Below are positions 13,613 through 26,000 of a stretch of DNA of 64,000 nucleotides, one piece after another. Within the stretch, counting starts at the first letter, position 1. Each line of letters starts with the position of its first letter. The notes under the pieces are model-generated. The model saw only the letters and a program-made list of their open reading frames with translations, was not told the origin of the DNA and made no database searches. The DNA is from Synaphobranchus kaupii (taxonomy: Eukaryota > Chordata > Actinopteri > Anguilliformes > Synaphobranchidae): contig CM056376.1 in the NCBI GenBank assembly GCA_029718625.1, positions 91,733,358-91,797,357 of the forward strand, written 5' to 3'. The position numbers and the translations under genes were made by a program.

Positions 13613-14706
13613 AAGTTACACACGCATAGCCTACGTAGCGCTGTCTAAAAGTCCTTAATTCCAACTTGCAAAAACTAGGCCTGCCTTTAAAAGTCTTGAT
13701 ATCAAAATGTGGCCAAGTTACAACTAACAATATTGCCTATCGTAGCTCACACTAAATAAACTAGCTCTATTTCCAAAGTAATGCTATCCAAACTTTCCTA
13801 AATTATTTAATGCAACTTGGCCCTGTGTTTCTTCATCTTTGCATGTGAAGAGATTGTGCCTCATGGAACAACATATGATTTCAATGAATGTTTTTAACAG
13901 TTGATGAAAAATTACACTCCAGAAAGGATATGGTTGTACTTTGTTGGCAAGTTTACTTTAGAAAATGTACAGGTTTTAAAATGTTAACTGCTGCTACAGA
14001 ATTCTTTACAATTCACAAACACATTTATATCAAGAAACATCATGTGTAACAATAGAGAAAGGGGTGATGATATAGCATTTTTACAAACGTATCCAGACAT
14101 GTTTGTGGGTCAGATGGTGGCAAATAAGTAATAGTACCAATTTTCTTAACATAATAGTATTTATGATATTTGCAAACAGAATTTTGTGAACACAAGGATA
14201 TCTATGCTCTGTAGGACCACACAGGTTTTGATAGAAATCCAAATAAATGAATCAATAAATACATAATGATAATAATACATTTTATTCATTCTGTGCTTTT
14301 CATAGACCCAAAGCAGTGGATGCAGACAACTGTTCAAACATGCCCTATAGTGTAGTAATTTGTCTGTTTAATTTCTAAGTGCAACACATCTGAATCTGAG
14401 TATTTCCACTATAAATTATTTTCATTTTGCAGTTTGACGTGGCACATACAGTTTCATTGACCACATTCTCTTGAGATGGTAAGATGAAGAAACACAGGGC
14501 CAAGTTGCATTAAATAATTTAGGAAAGTTTGGATAGCATTGCTTTGGAATAGAGCTAGTTTATTTAGTGTGACCTACGATAGGCAATATTGTTAGTTGTA
14601 ACTTGGCCACATTTTGATATCAAGACTTTTAAAGGCAGGCCTAGTTTTTGCAAGTTCGAATTAAGGACTTATAGACAGCGCTATGTAGGCTATGCGTGAG
14701 TAACTT
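13613..14706. mobile_element. 1.1-kb element with 228-bp inverted arms
   Basis: Bases 13613-13840 (from AAGTTACACACGCATAGCC to CTGTGTTTCTTCATCTT) recur inverted at 14481-14706 at high identity, and weaker inverted similarity extends about 30 bp further inward. The 640-bp centre has no reading frame. The shape is that of a non-autonomous DNA transposon with long terminal inverted repeats, but no clean target duplication is visible, so the superfamily is not assigned. Confidence 0.75.
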
Positions 14707-14764
14707 TAATAAATGAAAAGTACTTAACAGGTGCACATTGTTTTTGTGGAAAATAAAAATGTGC

Positions 14765-14831
14765 CCTGCTGGGCTCGAACCCACAATCCTGTGTGAGAGA
14801 CGGCGCCTTTATCCATTAGGCCACAGTAACT
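14765..14831 (-). pseudogene. tRNA-Arg-like pseudogene
   Basis: The minus strand reads CTGTGGCCTAATGGATAAAG, with an intact A box (TGGCCTAATGG), then GGATTGTGGGTTCGAGCCCA with an intact B box. The spacing and wording resemble vertebrate tRNA-Arg. The anticodon arm is about 3 bases short and does not pair, and the acceptor ends do not pair, so a functional tRNA is unlikely. It could also be the head of an unrecognised SINE. Confidence 0.6.
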
Positions 14832-17800
14832 TCTCGGAAAGCATGAAACCATTAGCTGTATTAACATTAAAAACCATTAGTATGAAGCGTTTTTATTGGG
14901 TGAAAAGCTTGATGAGCAGGTATATGGACCATACCCTCAAAGAATAATTCTCCCCATTGGATAACATCGCGACAGAGGCAGGCAGTTTGGCAGGAGAATG
15001 GGAAGAAGAAGAAGCGGAAGAGGAAGGAGAAAAACAGCAAAATAACCCAAGTTTGGGGCTTTATTGTGTGGATGTGTGAAGTTGTATCTGAATGCTGTGT
15101 GGTTACATAAGGTCAGAACATACAGAAGTTAATGTTTTTAAGGGCTCAGAGTCTATGGTCATTGTGGTTACTTCTGTAGGAAACCCTGAAAAGTGCCAAA
15201 CTCTCGGTGCTGTATAGGGGCATGTCCCACCAAGCCGTAACTTGGCGGATGGCATACTTGCCATCCCAATATTCACAAAAGTGCATGCGTGTGCGAACGA
15301 ACGACACTTGTGAATGACACCCTGTTTGGAGTAGACCTGATAGCTACTCAAATGAACAAAACCACAGATTCAGCTCAGAGAAAAAAAAGCAGGCCGCCTA
15401 CCAGGTCTGTAGATGACAAATCTACAGTAAGAATCCATAGCAAGGAGCCCACTGTTATTTCTCATCTCACTCTCACAGCCGAAAGCCGCCGCATTGGATT
15501 AACATTTGCCTTTAACAAAGGGTTCCTTTTCACATATATGTGAGCAGTGCGCCGCTTGGCTGCATGTATTACTCCAGCCCTCACTGCTGACTGTGAGGAG
15601 AGAGCCCGTTATGAACCTTCTGAGGTGCATTCACAGCAGTGAGTACCTCTAACTGTCTCTCCATGAAACCTGGCAGCTGCAGGTCTGGCGGGCCGCCTCT
15701 GCAGGCTGTTCCAGGCATAAGAGTAAAGCCTCCAACCGTGTCAAACTTGTGCTTTCCACAAATGTAAAGACAGCAGGGTGTGTGCGTGCATGCGTGCATG
15801 TGTGGCCACTGCAGAAGCCAAAAGCGGATGGGACCAAGGGCTTTTTCCAAACAAAGTTTAAAATGAGTGGCGCTCTCATTTTCGTGCTTGCTGTAAGTCA
15901 CAGAAAAGACTAACCGCCTGAGAGAGATAGCGCCGGAGACACTCGCCAGAGAAATGGCGCCTGAGAGAGATAGTGTCTGAGAGATATAGCGCCTGAGACA
16001 TCCTTGGGTACTCACTCGTCCAGGAGGGCAGCAGGTGGACAGAGAGCGCAGGGATGGGTGTAGGCATGACCCCCTTCAGGTAGACAGACACACAGGTCTC
16101 TTAAGTCTTAAGAGGAGGTGAAACGAGGAAGAAAGAAAGACTTCCTCCACTCAGGATGCATGGCGTTCCCATACCCAGCAACGGGGATCGTGAGGAGGGA
16201 GCGGCAGAGCAGAGTCCTGCTTCCTGTTTGTTCCCAGGTCATGTAGTAACACCACACCATCCCCCATTAACTGCCGCATGCCAAAGGGTGCAAAACACAT
16301 TTTAAAAAGCTGTATTGTATTGCCCTTGGGTTTGAATTTCATTGTATTTTACCCTGTTTTGTTCACAACAATGTTCTAAGGGAGAATTCCATTTTTACCT
16401 TTTGTGGTTTGCTAATTAGTTTCATTAATGCAGTCCGCCATGTGACCGGCTGCTGAGGCCATCACCCCACGGTTTATAAAAAAACGTCTTCTGAAGGGTG
16501 CAAAGTAAGAATCTAACAACAGTCTAATGAATAGGCCTAATCTGGCAAGAGGGAAAACAGAGACTCACAGAACATTAGAAAAAGAAAAACAGTCATAAAC
16601 ACAACTATAAAGAATGCTAGAAAACATTAGTCTAACAAAACAAAATTGCTTGAAATGATGGCTCAATAACAGGATAAAGCATTGCATATATTAGTTTATA
16701 GAATAATGGCTTGTTAAAAAGTTATCCAATTTCAAGAGCTAATTTTGTGGAACAGAAATATAGTCCTGTAAGGAGATGATGGAAGATTCCTCCCCACCAC
16801 CATCCGACATGAAATAAAACAAACATAACGCAGATGAAGCACATCTGTGCTATAAACATTAAATAAAGAAATCATGTTTGTGTCTGCGATTTGCAGACTG
16901 ATCAATTCTTGTGCATACTGCTATGTGGTATTAATGCCACGGTGTTACTGAATAATAATGTGCCATAATATGTTTGGACTTGCTGTGAAGGGAGTGGGGA
17001 GGGGTGGCGGCAGTGCAAACAAAAAGGTGTGGCAAGAAGTGAAAAGGGGCGGAGTCAAAAAGGCAGGGCCAATATAACAGCACTGATAAGGTTGGTTCAG
17101 TTGAGCTGGAAGCCCTGAAGTTGGAACAGGGAGGTTTTGGCACCAGAGCAGGAAGTGCTGATTTTTCAGGAGACGGCGTTGACCGCAGTTGGCCGTTGCG
17201 TTCCTCTGGATCGCCACTCCAGGGTCAAGAAGCGCCCGCCACAGCAGGCACGACGCACAGTGATCCGCGAAATCCCTGGTGCCTTTGATCTTTCCAAAGA
17301 CCTCCGAGGGCTCATTTTTTTGTTCACGAGTTGTTTTTGAAAAACGAACACGAGTCCATCTCTCGTCACGCAGTGGCTATCTCTTGGCCTCAGAAGCACG
17401 GATCCTTGAGTAGTTGGAGGACTGCTGATGAGCGAGGGCGTGCTGCCCCGGTTTAAACTGGCAGACAGTAAGATGGAGAGCGCCAATAAACACGGCGCCA
17501 AAGCCAGCTCACCGCAGGGCAGGGGGATTCAATCCGTGTGAGAAACGCCTTCATCCCCTGCTCTTTATCTCCATGCCCTCCCGGATCCTTCGCTCCTTTA
17601 TTTTTAACGCTATTTTCGGTCCACTCAACACGTTGCCGGATGTCTTTTACTGGCAAAGGGACACAGGGAGATGGGATGCATGCAGCTTCTCTTTTTCTGG
17701 GTTGAGCGCTACTGTGCACGTGCTGAAAGGCAGCCATGTTGGCTCCGTTGGCAGGCGAGCGTGTGGCTGCGCAAAGATCTTCCGAGGCTTCCTCGCTCCT

Positions 17801-18820
17801 GAAACTGCTGGAGGGGGTCACTTCCACAGCACAATACAGAACATGTACGCACCGCGCAACCAGGTTTCGACACGGGTCTAACAAGGAAAAACAAAAGGCC
17901 CACTCATGTTCCTAAGCGCAGAGACATATTCTGCCTGTTTTTTTCCTCTCTTTATCTTTGGCAGGGGGCTGGAGACCATTACAAGGAAGGATGAGAAGAC
18001 CCCAGTGGCAGAATAAATCTCATTCTGCTGGATATGAGAGGAATGCGAACCGCATCGCCGGGGAGCCGGGATTTCACCGTGTCATGGAATTTCTCTGAAG
18101 TGTGGAGTCTGTGCGAGGGAGAGGTCTTATTTGGTGAAGCTCTTCACCACTGAGATACGAGTCCGTGCCCATCAAAGCACGCATTAGCATTAAGGAGGGC
18201 CGAGCTGGACTGACAGGAGACATAGGGGATTGAGTCCAGTAATACATCAACAGTCCAGCCCTCCGCTTCCTCCAGGGTCACATGACCATCTGCTGCCACG
18301 TCCCATCTCACCCGCCTTGGCGTTGGTCGGCTACACCTGAAAGGAGCCCAGCCTGGGTCAACAGCACACCAGCCCTCCAAACATGCAATTTCAGGCAGGC
18401 CCTCAGGGGGCATGTTTATCCTGTGCAAAGTACCATAGTAGGACAGTCTCTATACTGCACTCTCACCCTTTCCAGCCCAGCAGTGAGTCTTATTAAATTA
18501 CCACTGACAATTCATGCAAGTGAATTATAAGTAAATAAAGAAATAGCTTTTTTTTCCATTATAAGCCGAGAACCAATGTTCAAACTTAGTGAACCACCTC
18601 AAAATGTGTTACGCTTGAGTTGGCTGCAACAGAACGCTGGCCTGTTGATGAGATCCCTGGGTCAACAGCATCTGAGCAGTAGGTTACACTCGAAACCAAG
18701 TCAAACCACCCTCATTGGTTTGCACAGTGAAATAAACACAACTGAAGTTGGTCAATTAAAATGCAGATAACAGTCACAAATCCAAAATATTTTATGTGCC
18801 TCATCATGCTACAGCACTTA
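14832..18820. other. Non-coding region, no gene placed
   Basis: No supported gene. Bases about 17140-17900 are CpG-rich with open frames on both strands but no convincing splice sites. At 15900-16010 the motif GAGAGATAGCGCC repeats imperfectly about four times. Confidence 0.45.
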
Positions 18821-18822
18821 TC

Positions 18823-18880
18823 AATATTATTATTATTATTATGATAATAACAATAATAATAATCATAATCATCATTCACT
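18823..18880. repeat. Inverted trinucleotide repeat (ATT)n/(AAT)n
   Basis: A run of ATT units switches at about 18842 to AAT units, giving an inverted trinucleotide tract that could fold on itself. Confidence 0.8.
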
Positions 18881-18990
18881 TAGCAGACACTCGTATACAG
18901 GGAAACTGACAATTCATTTACAAGGCTGTATATTTTCTGAAGTAATCCAGGCAACAGTGAGCGCCCTACCCCAAATCCATTTTGAAGAAC
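18873..18990 (-). mobile_element. Degenerate SINE fragment
   Basis: TCACTTAGCAGACACTCGTA, then ATTTACAAGGCTGTATATTT and CTGAAGTAATCCAGG, follow the order of the SINE at 11796-12010 with many changes. The tRNA-like head is missing. Confidence 0.6.
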
Positions 18991-21281
18991 CGGCTTCATT
19001 ATTTTGGTTGTACTGCGAGCACTGCTCAAAGAATGTATATTCCTGGCCGTGGGGGGGGGGGGTTTGGGGTGCAGTGTAACAAAATGAGGGAATGGGAGAA
19101 GTGCCACCCTCCCAGGCATCATATGCCGACCATCTACTTGGAAAAACTCAAAGGAGGAAGTTCAGCATATGAAGAGCAGAAGCTCATCTATAGGGCAACA
19201 GACAGATGGTAGCAAGCGGAAAACACAGAGCTCATCGCCACTAATGTGGGGAGTTAGTAGGAAGAAATCCACAAGTTTAAATCATTTAAGCATTAGCCTA
19301 AATCATAGCTGATTTGACTTTTAAAAGTTTAGCCGAGTTACACTGCAAACATCACAGATTCAAAAGCTGTTTCTTTGTGAAATCTTACTACCAACCAAGA
19401 TGCAAAATAATTGCAAGAGAATGTATTTTACTGTGATAAAGTAACATTTATCACAGCAGCATTAAAAAAATGACACAATTTAGAAGATTTTTGTCAGAAC
19501 CAAATATTAAACATCCATTCTGCTGTAATGGCATGATGGAACGGATGATGAAATGCAGAGCTTGCAAACCCTCAGGCAGGCTTACGCTCTTCTCAACTCC
19601 TTCATTATTCTGGCCCTTGATAGTAACGGTTGGTGGTATCTAAATTTGTCTTCCACTTTCATGGGTTACTGGCAGACGCCTTTGGGAGAAATTAACCTTA
19701 GATATCCATGAATAAACTTTAGATGCACCAGACACCGATTCGCATGCTATGAAAATATGGAGACTCACAGGGGTAGCGGGTCCAGCTAAAGTGTTAGGCT
19801 ATGGGGGCCATGGACATGCTCCTGCCATTCGGGATCGGAAACCCTGACTATACCGCACAAAGTCGCACAATATCCGCATTTCTACAGTCAGGCCTGCCAG
19901 GTTGAGTTTGCACCTTAAGCGTCACGCAAGACTGCCAGCCCGCTAGCTTGTCTAGTGCTGAGCCAATGTCACGCGAAAGCCTTCCCACATATATAACTGC
20001 AATATTCTGATAGCAAGTCACCTGCGATAACCCAGCCTATGACCATGGCCTCTCCCCTTTACGCTGATAGGTCCGATGAGGACCGGGGGGTTAAAATGGC
20101 CAGACTTGAGTCACTAAGAAAGCATGACTGAAGCACCTCTGAGGCCCCGGAAGTGGCTGTAGAAAAAGCAAGAAGCACTGCTAGGCAGGCACTAGGCTCA
20201 CCCAGCACTAGCATAGCCATAGAAAAGTGCAGTAAGTGATGACACCGCATTTTGAGGGAGACAGGGATCATTCAACAGGGTTTCGCCCTATTTCACAGTG
20301 CAAGGGCAACTCCCCTAGTTAACCGCACACGTGGACTGACTGAGAGTGAAATGTGGACTGTAGAGTGAAAAGACTTCTGAACCCATTTTTGATCATTGTG
20401 CAAGCTTAGCAAACATACCACTTTAAATAATAACACCCCACTGGCATAGTATTGCTTTGTACTGTACTTGATGTACTGCAGGCTGCTGACTGTAAGATGT
20501 ACCTTTTTGTATTTTGTATTTCAATATTTTACCTAAAGCCGACCAACAAAAAATGTTGTTTTTAAGTTAGACATCAATCTCAGATACCTTACCTTCTAAC
20601 CAAAATTATCTAGTGTAGCCTCAGCCTGATCTGTTAGTTTTGTTTAAAAGGATTGACAGTGAATTAAAGAATGTTATACTGCCACGTCAGACACAATCTA
20701 TAAGCAATCCACAAAGAAGGGTACTGTTGATGCGTGATCCTAAGTGAAGTTGTCGAGCCTTTTTAATCACAAAAAAAACAGGTCCAAGAACCTTATCACT
20801 GTAAAGGTGAGTTCTCTGCATCACTCTGTTTGCAATTAACAAGCCGTGACTAATTTCCCCAAACAATGAGATCCAGACAGCCTCTGGAAACAAAATAGAG
20901 TTTTATAATTGGCGGAATAATTCATAGAGACCCCATTAAACTATATGCCGTACGGGCATCTTTTGGGTTTTAACACGCACAGACGCACATATACGCAGAC
21001 ACGGATCATTTAAAGACTCGCCATTACACCGCTGCCCCAGGGAAAAGGTGTCTCTTGGCACAAGATCCAATTTACACCACGACAACGGCAGCACTTATTA
21101 ATAAAAGTAAGCGATGGCAAGCACTCATTGTGATGAATGCTGTAATAGGTACGCCTTAGGCTGCACACTAAGTTTGGGATACGAGAGCCGAGGGGTCAGA
21201 GTCCTGGCTCTCCTTGTAGTAGGCCGTGCCGGTGTAACAAAGGTGCGGTACCTGCTCAACACTGCTCCACACGCAGCGCTG
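18991..21281. other. Non-coding region
   Basis: Nothing beyond a G-run at 19049-19061 and short unique sequence. No gene, RNA or mobile element could be supported. Confidence 0.45.
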
Positions 21282-22013
21282 CGCTAGCCTCTGAACATAG
21301 CCTCCATACTCTTCCGCAGCATTGCGCTAGCCTCTCTGAACATAGCCTCCATACTCTTCCGCAGCACTGCGCTAGCCTCTGACATAGCCTCCATACTCTT
21401 CCACAGCACTGCGCTAGCCTCTGAACATAGCCTCCATACACTTCCGCAGCACTGCGCTAGCCTCTGAACATAGCCTCCATACTCTTCCGCAGCTCTGCGC
21501 TAGCCTCTGAACATAGCCTCCATACCTCTTCCGCAGCACTGCGCTAGCCTCTGAACATAGCCTCCATACTCTTCCGCAGCACTGCACTAGCCTCTGAACA
21601 TAGCCTCCATACTCTTCCGCAGCACTGCGCTAGCCTCTGAACATAGCCTCCATACTCTTCCGCAGCACTGCGCTAGCCTCTGAACATAGCCTCCATACTC
21701 TTCCGCAGCTCTGCGCTAGCCTCTGAACATAGCCTCCATACTCTTCCGCAGCACTGCGCTAGCCTCTGAACATAGCCTCCATACTCTTCCGCAGCACTGC
21801 GCTAGCCCTCTGAACATAGCCTCCATACTCTTCCGCAGCACTGCGCTAGCCTCTGAACATAGCCTCCATACTCTTCCGCAGCGCTGCGCTAGCCTCTGAA
21901 CATAGCCTCCATACTCTTCCGCAGCACTGCGCTAGCCTCTGAACATAGCCTCCATACTCTTCCGCAGCACTGCGCTAGCCTCTGAACATAGCCTCCATAC
22001 TCTTCCGCAGCAC
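21282..22013. repeat. 43-bp minisatellite, about 17 units
   Basis: The unit runs CCTCTGAACATAGCCTCCAT, then ACTCTTCCGCAGCACTGCGC, then TAG, with few changes between copies. Units are nearly identical, pointing to recent expansion or ongoing homogenisation. Because 43 is not a multiple of three, the open frames that cross it change register each unit and are unlikely to be coding. Confidence 0.95.
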
Positions 22014-23665
22014 TCAAGAGTGTAAATGCAACGCAAACGCATTCTGCCCGGTGTAATCGCGGCTGTGTCTTTCTCAGGACATTCACTGCAGTGGCAATGC
22101 ACCTCACCTCCGAAATGAGGGATTCAAGAACATTTCGGCCGCACGCCTTTGAAAAACATGGGTCTTGGAGCTGGGTGTGCCGAGCACTGGCTTTCACAGA
22201 GGTCCAGGGGCACAGACCTGTGGTGCCCGCTGGATGCCATTCCCACAAAAAAGTCAATGGCAAAAGGACCTCACCCACTCCCCCACTGCTCCCACAGCTG
22301 ATCAGTCAGACTCAAAATGTTGCATGTGCCTCCCCAGGTGAGCATTACACTTTGGAAACAGTTGAGCCCGTCCCCTGCCCCTAACCCCCTTTATAGCGAA
22401 GTGCTTTTTGGTCCTATATGAAACACAATCCACCACCATCATCATCACCACCTTCATCACTATCGTTATCATCACTACAGAAATCCTGGAGAAGTCCAGC
22501 TAATGACAATGTGGAGACGGCAACATCAAAGCGTTCTTACAGACATCTTTTGAAACATTCCTATAATGGTTCCCACTGGGGGGGGGCGACGGTTTCTTCA
22601 TAGTGATCGAGAGCGTTTGTTTTAAGAACACAAACACTTAAAGCTTGTCCAGAGAATCCCCTTGATCACCTTTCCATTCCATAAAGGATTTGACATGCTA
22701 GCAGCGTTTAAAAAGCGCTACATGAGAAGACATATAAATAATAAGCCACATGAAATCTCCCTTCAGTGGCGGAGAGAGTGTAAATGCGGGTATTAAGGAA
22801 TGCTAAGCGAGGGGCAATAAAGGCATTGGACACAGAACAAGGACTTGCATTCAGGAGGCTCCCCTGGAGGGGGACGGTGATGAACGGCATCTTGTCAAAA
22901 ACATAAACTGTCTCTCTTCCCATTTATGCTCCGAACATTTTTCGTCGTCGTTCTCTTCCCTCCCCGGAGACGCTCACTTGCGCCTCATTTCCATAATCCG
23001 TGCCAGGATTCCTGCCTCACAAAGGGACCCCCGAAATAGGTGTTGAAAAGGCCCCTCCGACGCAGCCTCACCGGAGGGAGGGGCTATTGTGCTCCGGCAA
23101 CTCCGGCGCAGAGGATGCTACCGCAGGCTCGTATGGTGCCATTCCGCACCGGCGGATCAGGAAGGCTTGAGGCTCTCTCCCGCCGCTGTCATTTGTCTTT
23201 GGGCTGCGCTTCGCCAGTTAGTCCTCCTCGTCTTCTTTCTGCTTTGCTTTGCTTTTGGTGGGGGGGGGGGGGGGTAGGTGCTCTTTTTCCCCCTTCCTTC
23301 CCCTGCACCAGCAAATTGGTTTACACAGACCGATTCGAGCATGCGGTACGGCCTGTGCCAATTGGACTCTCCGGGGAAGATTTGTCAAGAAATTAGACAG
23401 AGCCTCACCTAAACCTCCGCACTCACCCTTCAGAAGATGTCAGGACATAGCAGAGTGTGATCTAAATGCAATTCCTTCCAAAAAGAGCACATTAAACAAA
23501 GCAAAGGAAAATAAAATATGGCACTGGGGACCAGACATAAATATTCCTGAGCCCCTCTGCCAGGAGTTCCTGCTCTAAATTGCAGCCTTTGGACCATGGC
23601 GGAAAAGGAAAAAACAGAGAAAGAATTAATTAGCTTGCGATATTAAAAAAAGAAAAAAATATATA
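22014..23665. other. Non-coding region with CpG-rich block
   Basis: No gene placed. About 22960-23300 is GC- and CpG-rich and contains a 13-base G-run near 23260. A polypurine stretch precedes the Tc1 element. Confidence 0.45.
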
Positions 23666-23667
23666 TA

Positions 23668-25198
23668 CACTACTCACAAAAAGTTAGGGATATTCGGCTT
23701 TCGGGTGAAATTTATGGAAAATGTAAGTTCACGCTACAGTGATATTATACGTATCATGAAAGTAGGGCATTTAAGTAGAAGCATGCAATGGTGATTTCCT
23801 CATCTCAAACAATTTATTGAAACAAAAGCCAACAACAGTGGTGGGTATACCACAACAAAAATGTAAATGTCTCAATAACTTGTCATGTGCCCTTGAGCAT
23901 CAATTACAGCTTGACAACGACGTCTCATGCTGTTCACAAGTCGACTTATTGTCTGCTGAGGCATGGCATCCCACTCTTCTTGAAGGGCGGCCCTCAGGTC
24001 ATTGAGGTTCTGGGGTACAGAGTTACGAGCCTCTACACGGTGAGTCAGCTGATCCCATAGGTTTTCTATGGGATTCAGGTCTGGAGAAAGTGCAGGCCAC
24101 TCCATTTGAGGTACCCCAGTCTCCAGCAGCCTTTCCCTAATGATGCGACCTCGATGAGCTGGAGCATTGTCGTCCATGAAGATGAAATTAGGCCTGTGTT
24201 GTTCATGCAGGGGCACAATGACTGGATTAATGATGTTATTCAGGTAGTATGGGCTTGTCACTGTACCATTCACAAAGTGTAGGGCAGTTCTGTATTGACT
24301 AGACACAGCTGCCCACACTGTAACACCGCCACCACCAAAGGGTCATCTGGTGACAACAGTGGCTGATGCATAGCGCTCTCCTTGACGTCTCCAACATCGT
24401 TGGCGGCCATCATTTCTGCTCAACGTGAATCGACTTTCATCAGAGAACAGCACTGAGGCCCACTGGTCCCTCATCCAGCGTAAATGCTCCCTGGCCCATG
24501 CAAGACGATGACGCCTGTGCCTGGTGGTGTGGTCAGGTACCCTTGCAGGTCGTCTAGCACGCAGACCACGCTGATGTAAACGGTTTTGAATGGTCTGACG
24601 TGACACTTGGGTGCCTCTCACCTCCCTTAAATGTGCCTGGAGTTGAGTGGCATTCATCATCCGGTTCCGCAGGGCACTGTTCACAATGAAGCGGTCATCA
24701 GTGTGGGATGTGGCCAAAGGACGTCCACTTCTATGCCTTTCTGTGACTCTTCCAGTCTCTCTGTATCTCTGTTGCAACCTGCTGATGACACTCTGTGACA
24801 CTCTAAGCTCAGTGGCCACTTCCCTCTGAGAACATCCTGTTTGAAGCCTCGCAATGTCGAGGTACTGTTGATCAATTGTTAGGTGTCGTCTTGGTCTCAT
24901 GATGTCAAAATGTGAACAGCATGATGAAGAGGACTGTTTAAATACCAATTCTAATTGAACCAGAAAATGTATTAGTCGATTCATGGATCAAACACCTGTT
25001 GTGAATTTTGCCGTTCAGCTCCTTGTTAGAGAACAGCAAGTTGTGCAAAAAGTACTGAAACATTGAATAGTTGGACATGTGCATTCAAAAGTTTAGAGAA
25101 GGTCAAATTAATTTCACCTGTAAAGGTTATAGTGCATTTTAGGTTCATCCTGAAATTTCACCCGAAAACCGAATATCCCTAACTTTTTGTGAGTAGTG
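23668..25198 (-). mobile_element. Near-complete Tc1-like transposon, 1531 bp
   Basis: The ends CACTACTCACAAAAAGTTAG are inverted copies, identical over about 35 bp and similar over about 50 bp, each next to a TA (23666-23667 and 25199-25200). The length is typical of a complete Tc1 element. It encodes a minus-strand transposase interrupted only by one stop codon, so it is one of the youngest-looking elements in the window. Confidence 0.95.
23872..24900 (-). pseudogene. Tc1 transposase, 342 codons with one in-frame stop
   Basis: The start is the Met of MRPRRHLTIDQQ at 24900; an upstream in-frame Met at 24984 lies outside the usual N-terminus. Helix-turn-helix DNA-binding regions fill residues about 1-120 (CSQREVATELRVSQSVISRL is typical), followed by a basic stretch. 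The first catalytic Asp is in FSDESRF (residue 154). Codon 186 is TGA (24343-24345), just before the glycine box PFGGGG. Downstream the frame stays open: the second Asp lies in FMDDNAPAH and the Glu in NPIENLWD, consistent with DD34E, then a normal C-terminus at 23872. All three catalytic residues are intact, so a single substitution appears to be the only visible lesion. Confidence 0.93.
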
Positions 25199-25204
25199 TA
25201 TATA

Positions 25205-26000
25205 CAGATCCTTTCCAAAAAATTAGAATATCATGGAAAAGTTTTTTTTTCCATAATTCCATTCAAAAAGTGAAACTTTCATAGATTATAGATTCATTAC
25301 AACACAAAGTGAAATATTTTCTAGCCTTTATTTGTTTCATTTTTCATAATTTTGGCTTACAGCTCCAGAAAACCCCCAAAACAGTATTTCAAGAAATTAG
25401 AATAGTGTGTCGAAAATCAGCATTTACTTCAGTTATTTCAGAGAATGAGTGGAGTGGCTTGACCCGAGGAATCCGACAATTGTAGCCCATGTCCCGGATA
25501 CGTCTGTACGTGGTGGTTTTTGAAGCACTGACTCCAGCCTCAGTCCACTCCGTCTGCATCTCCGCCAAATTTTGGAATCGTCTTTGCTTGACAATCCGCT
25601 GAAGCCTACGGTCATCTCTTTTGTTTGTGCACCTTCTCCTGCCACATTTTTCCCTTCCACTAAACTTTCTATTGATATGCTTGGACACTGCACTCTGTGA
25701 ACAGCCAGCCTCCTTAGCGATGACTTTTTGTGGCTTACCCATCTTCTGGAGGGTGTCAATGATGGTCTTCTGGCCAATTGTCAAGTCTGCAGTCTTCCCC
25801 ATACTGAACCAAACTGAGATAAACTTTGCAGGTGTTTTGAGTAAATTAGATGATAGTGTGACACTCAGTCTAAAACATTAATTCTGTGAAATAACTGAAG
25901 TAAATGCTGATTTTCGACACACTATTCTAATTTCTTGAAATACTGTTTTGGGGGTTTTCTGGAGCTGTAAGCCAAAATTATGAAAAATGATACAAATAAA
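25205..26000 (-). mobile_element. Deleted Tc1-like transposon running into assembly gap
   Basis: The left end CAGATCCTTTCCAAAAAATT follows TATA at 25201-25204. The inner part of the left repeat (TTTTGGCTTACAGCTCCAGA) recurs inverted at about 25955-25980, after which the sequence becomes N. Between the repeats only the first part of a transposase remains, so this is an internal-deletion derivative. It starts six bases after the preceding Tc1 ends. Confidence 0.85.
25389..25802 (-). pseudogene. Tc1 transposase N-terminal fragment
   Basis: The frame starts MGKTADLTIGQKTIIDTLQK at 25802 and includes helix-turn-helix sequence (CSQSAVSKHINRKFSG) and a basic hook (GRRRCTNKRDDR). At about residue 115 (CRIPRVKPL) it runs straight into the left terminal repeat, so the whole DDE catalytic core is deleted. 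The remaining 137 codons could give a DNA-binding protein without transposase activity, but the last 22 residues are encoded by terminal-repeat sequence. Confidence 0.85.

Noticed and set aside
15581..16015. Minus-strand 144-codon frame with a possible exon (KFDTVGGFTLMPGTACRGG)
   Set aside because: The acceptor is purine-rich and the donor GTACTC is weak; a better GTGAGT donor exists on the other strand at 15641, so neither strand is convincing.
17453..17884. 143-codon minus-strand and 102-codon plus-strand frames in a CpG-rich block
   Set aside because: Both strands open in GC-rich DNA; composition alone explains this and there is no family resemblance.
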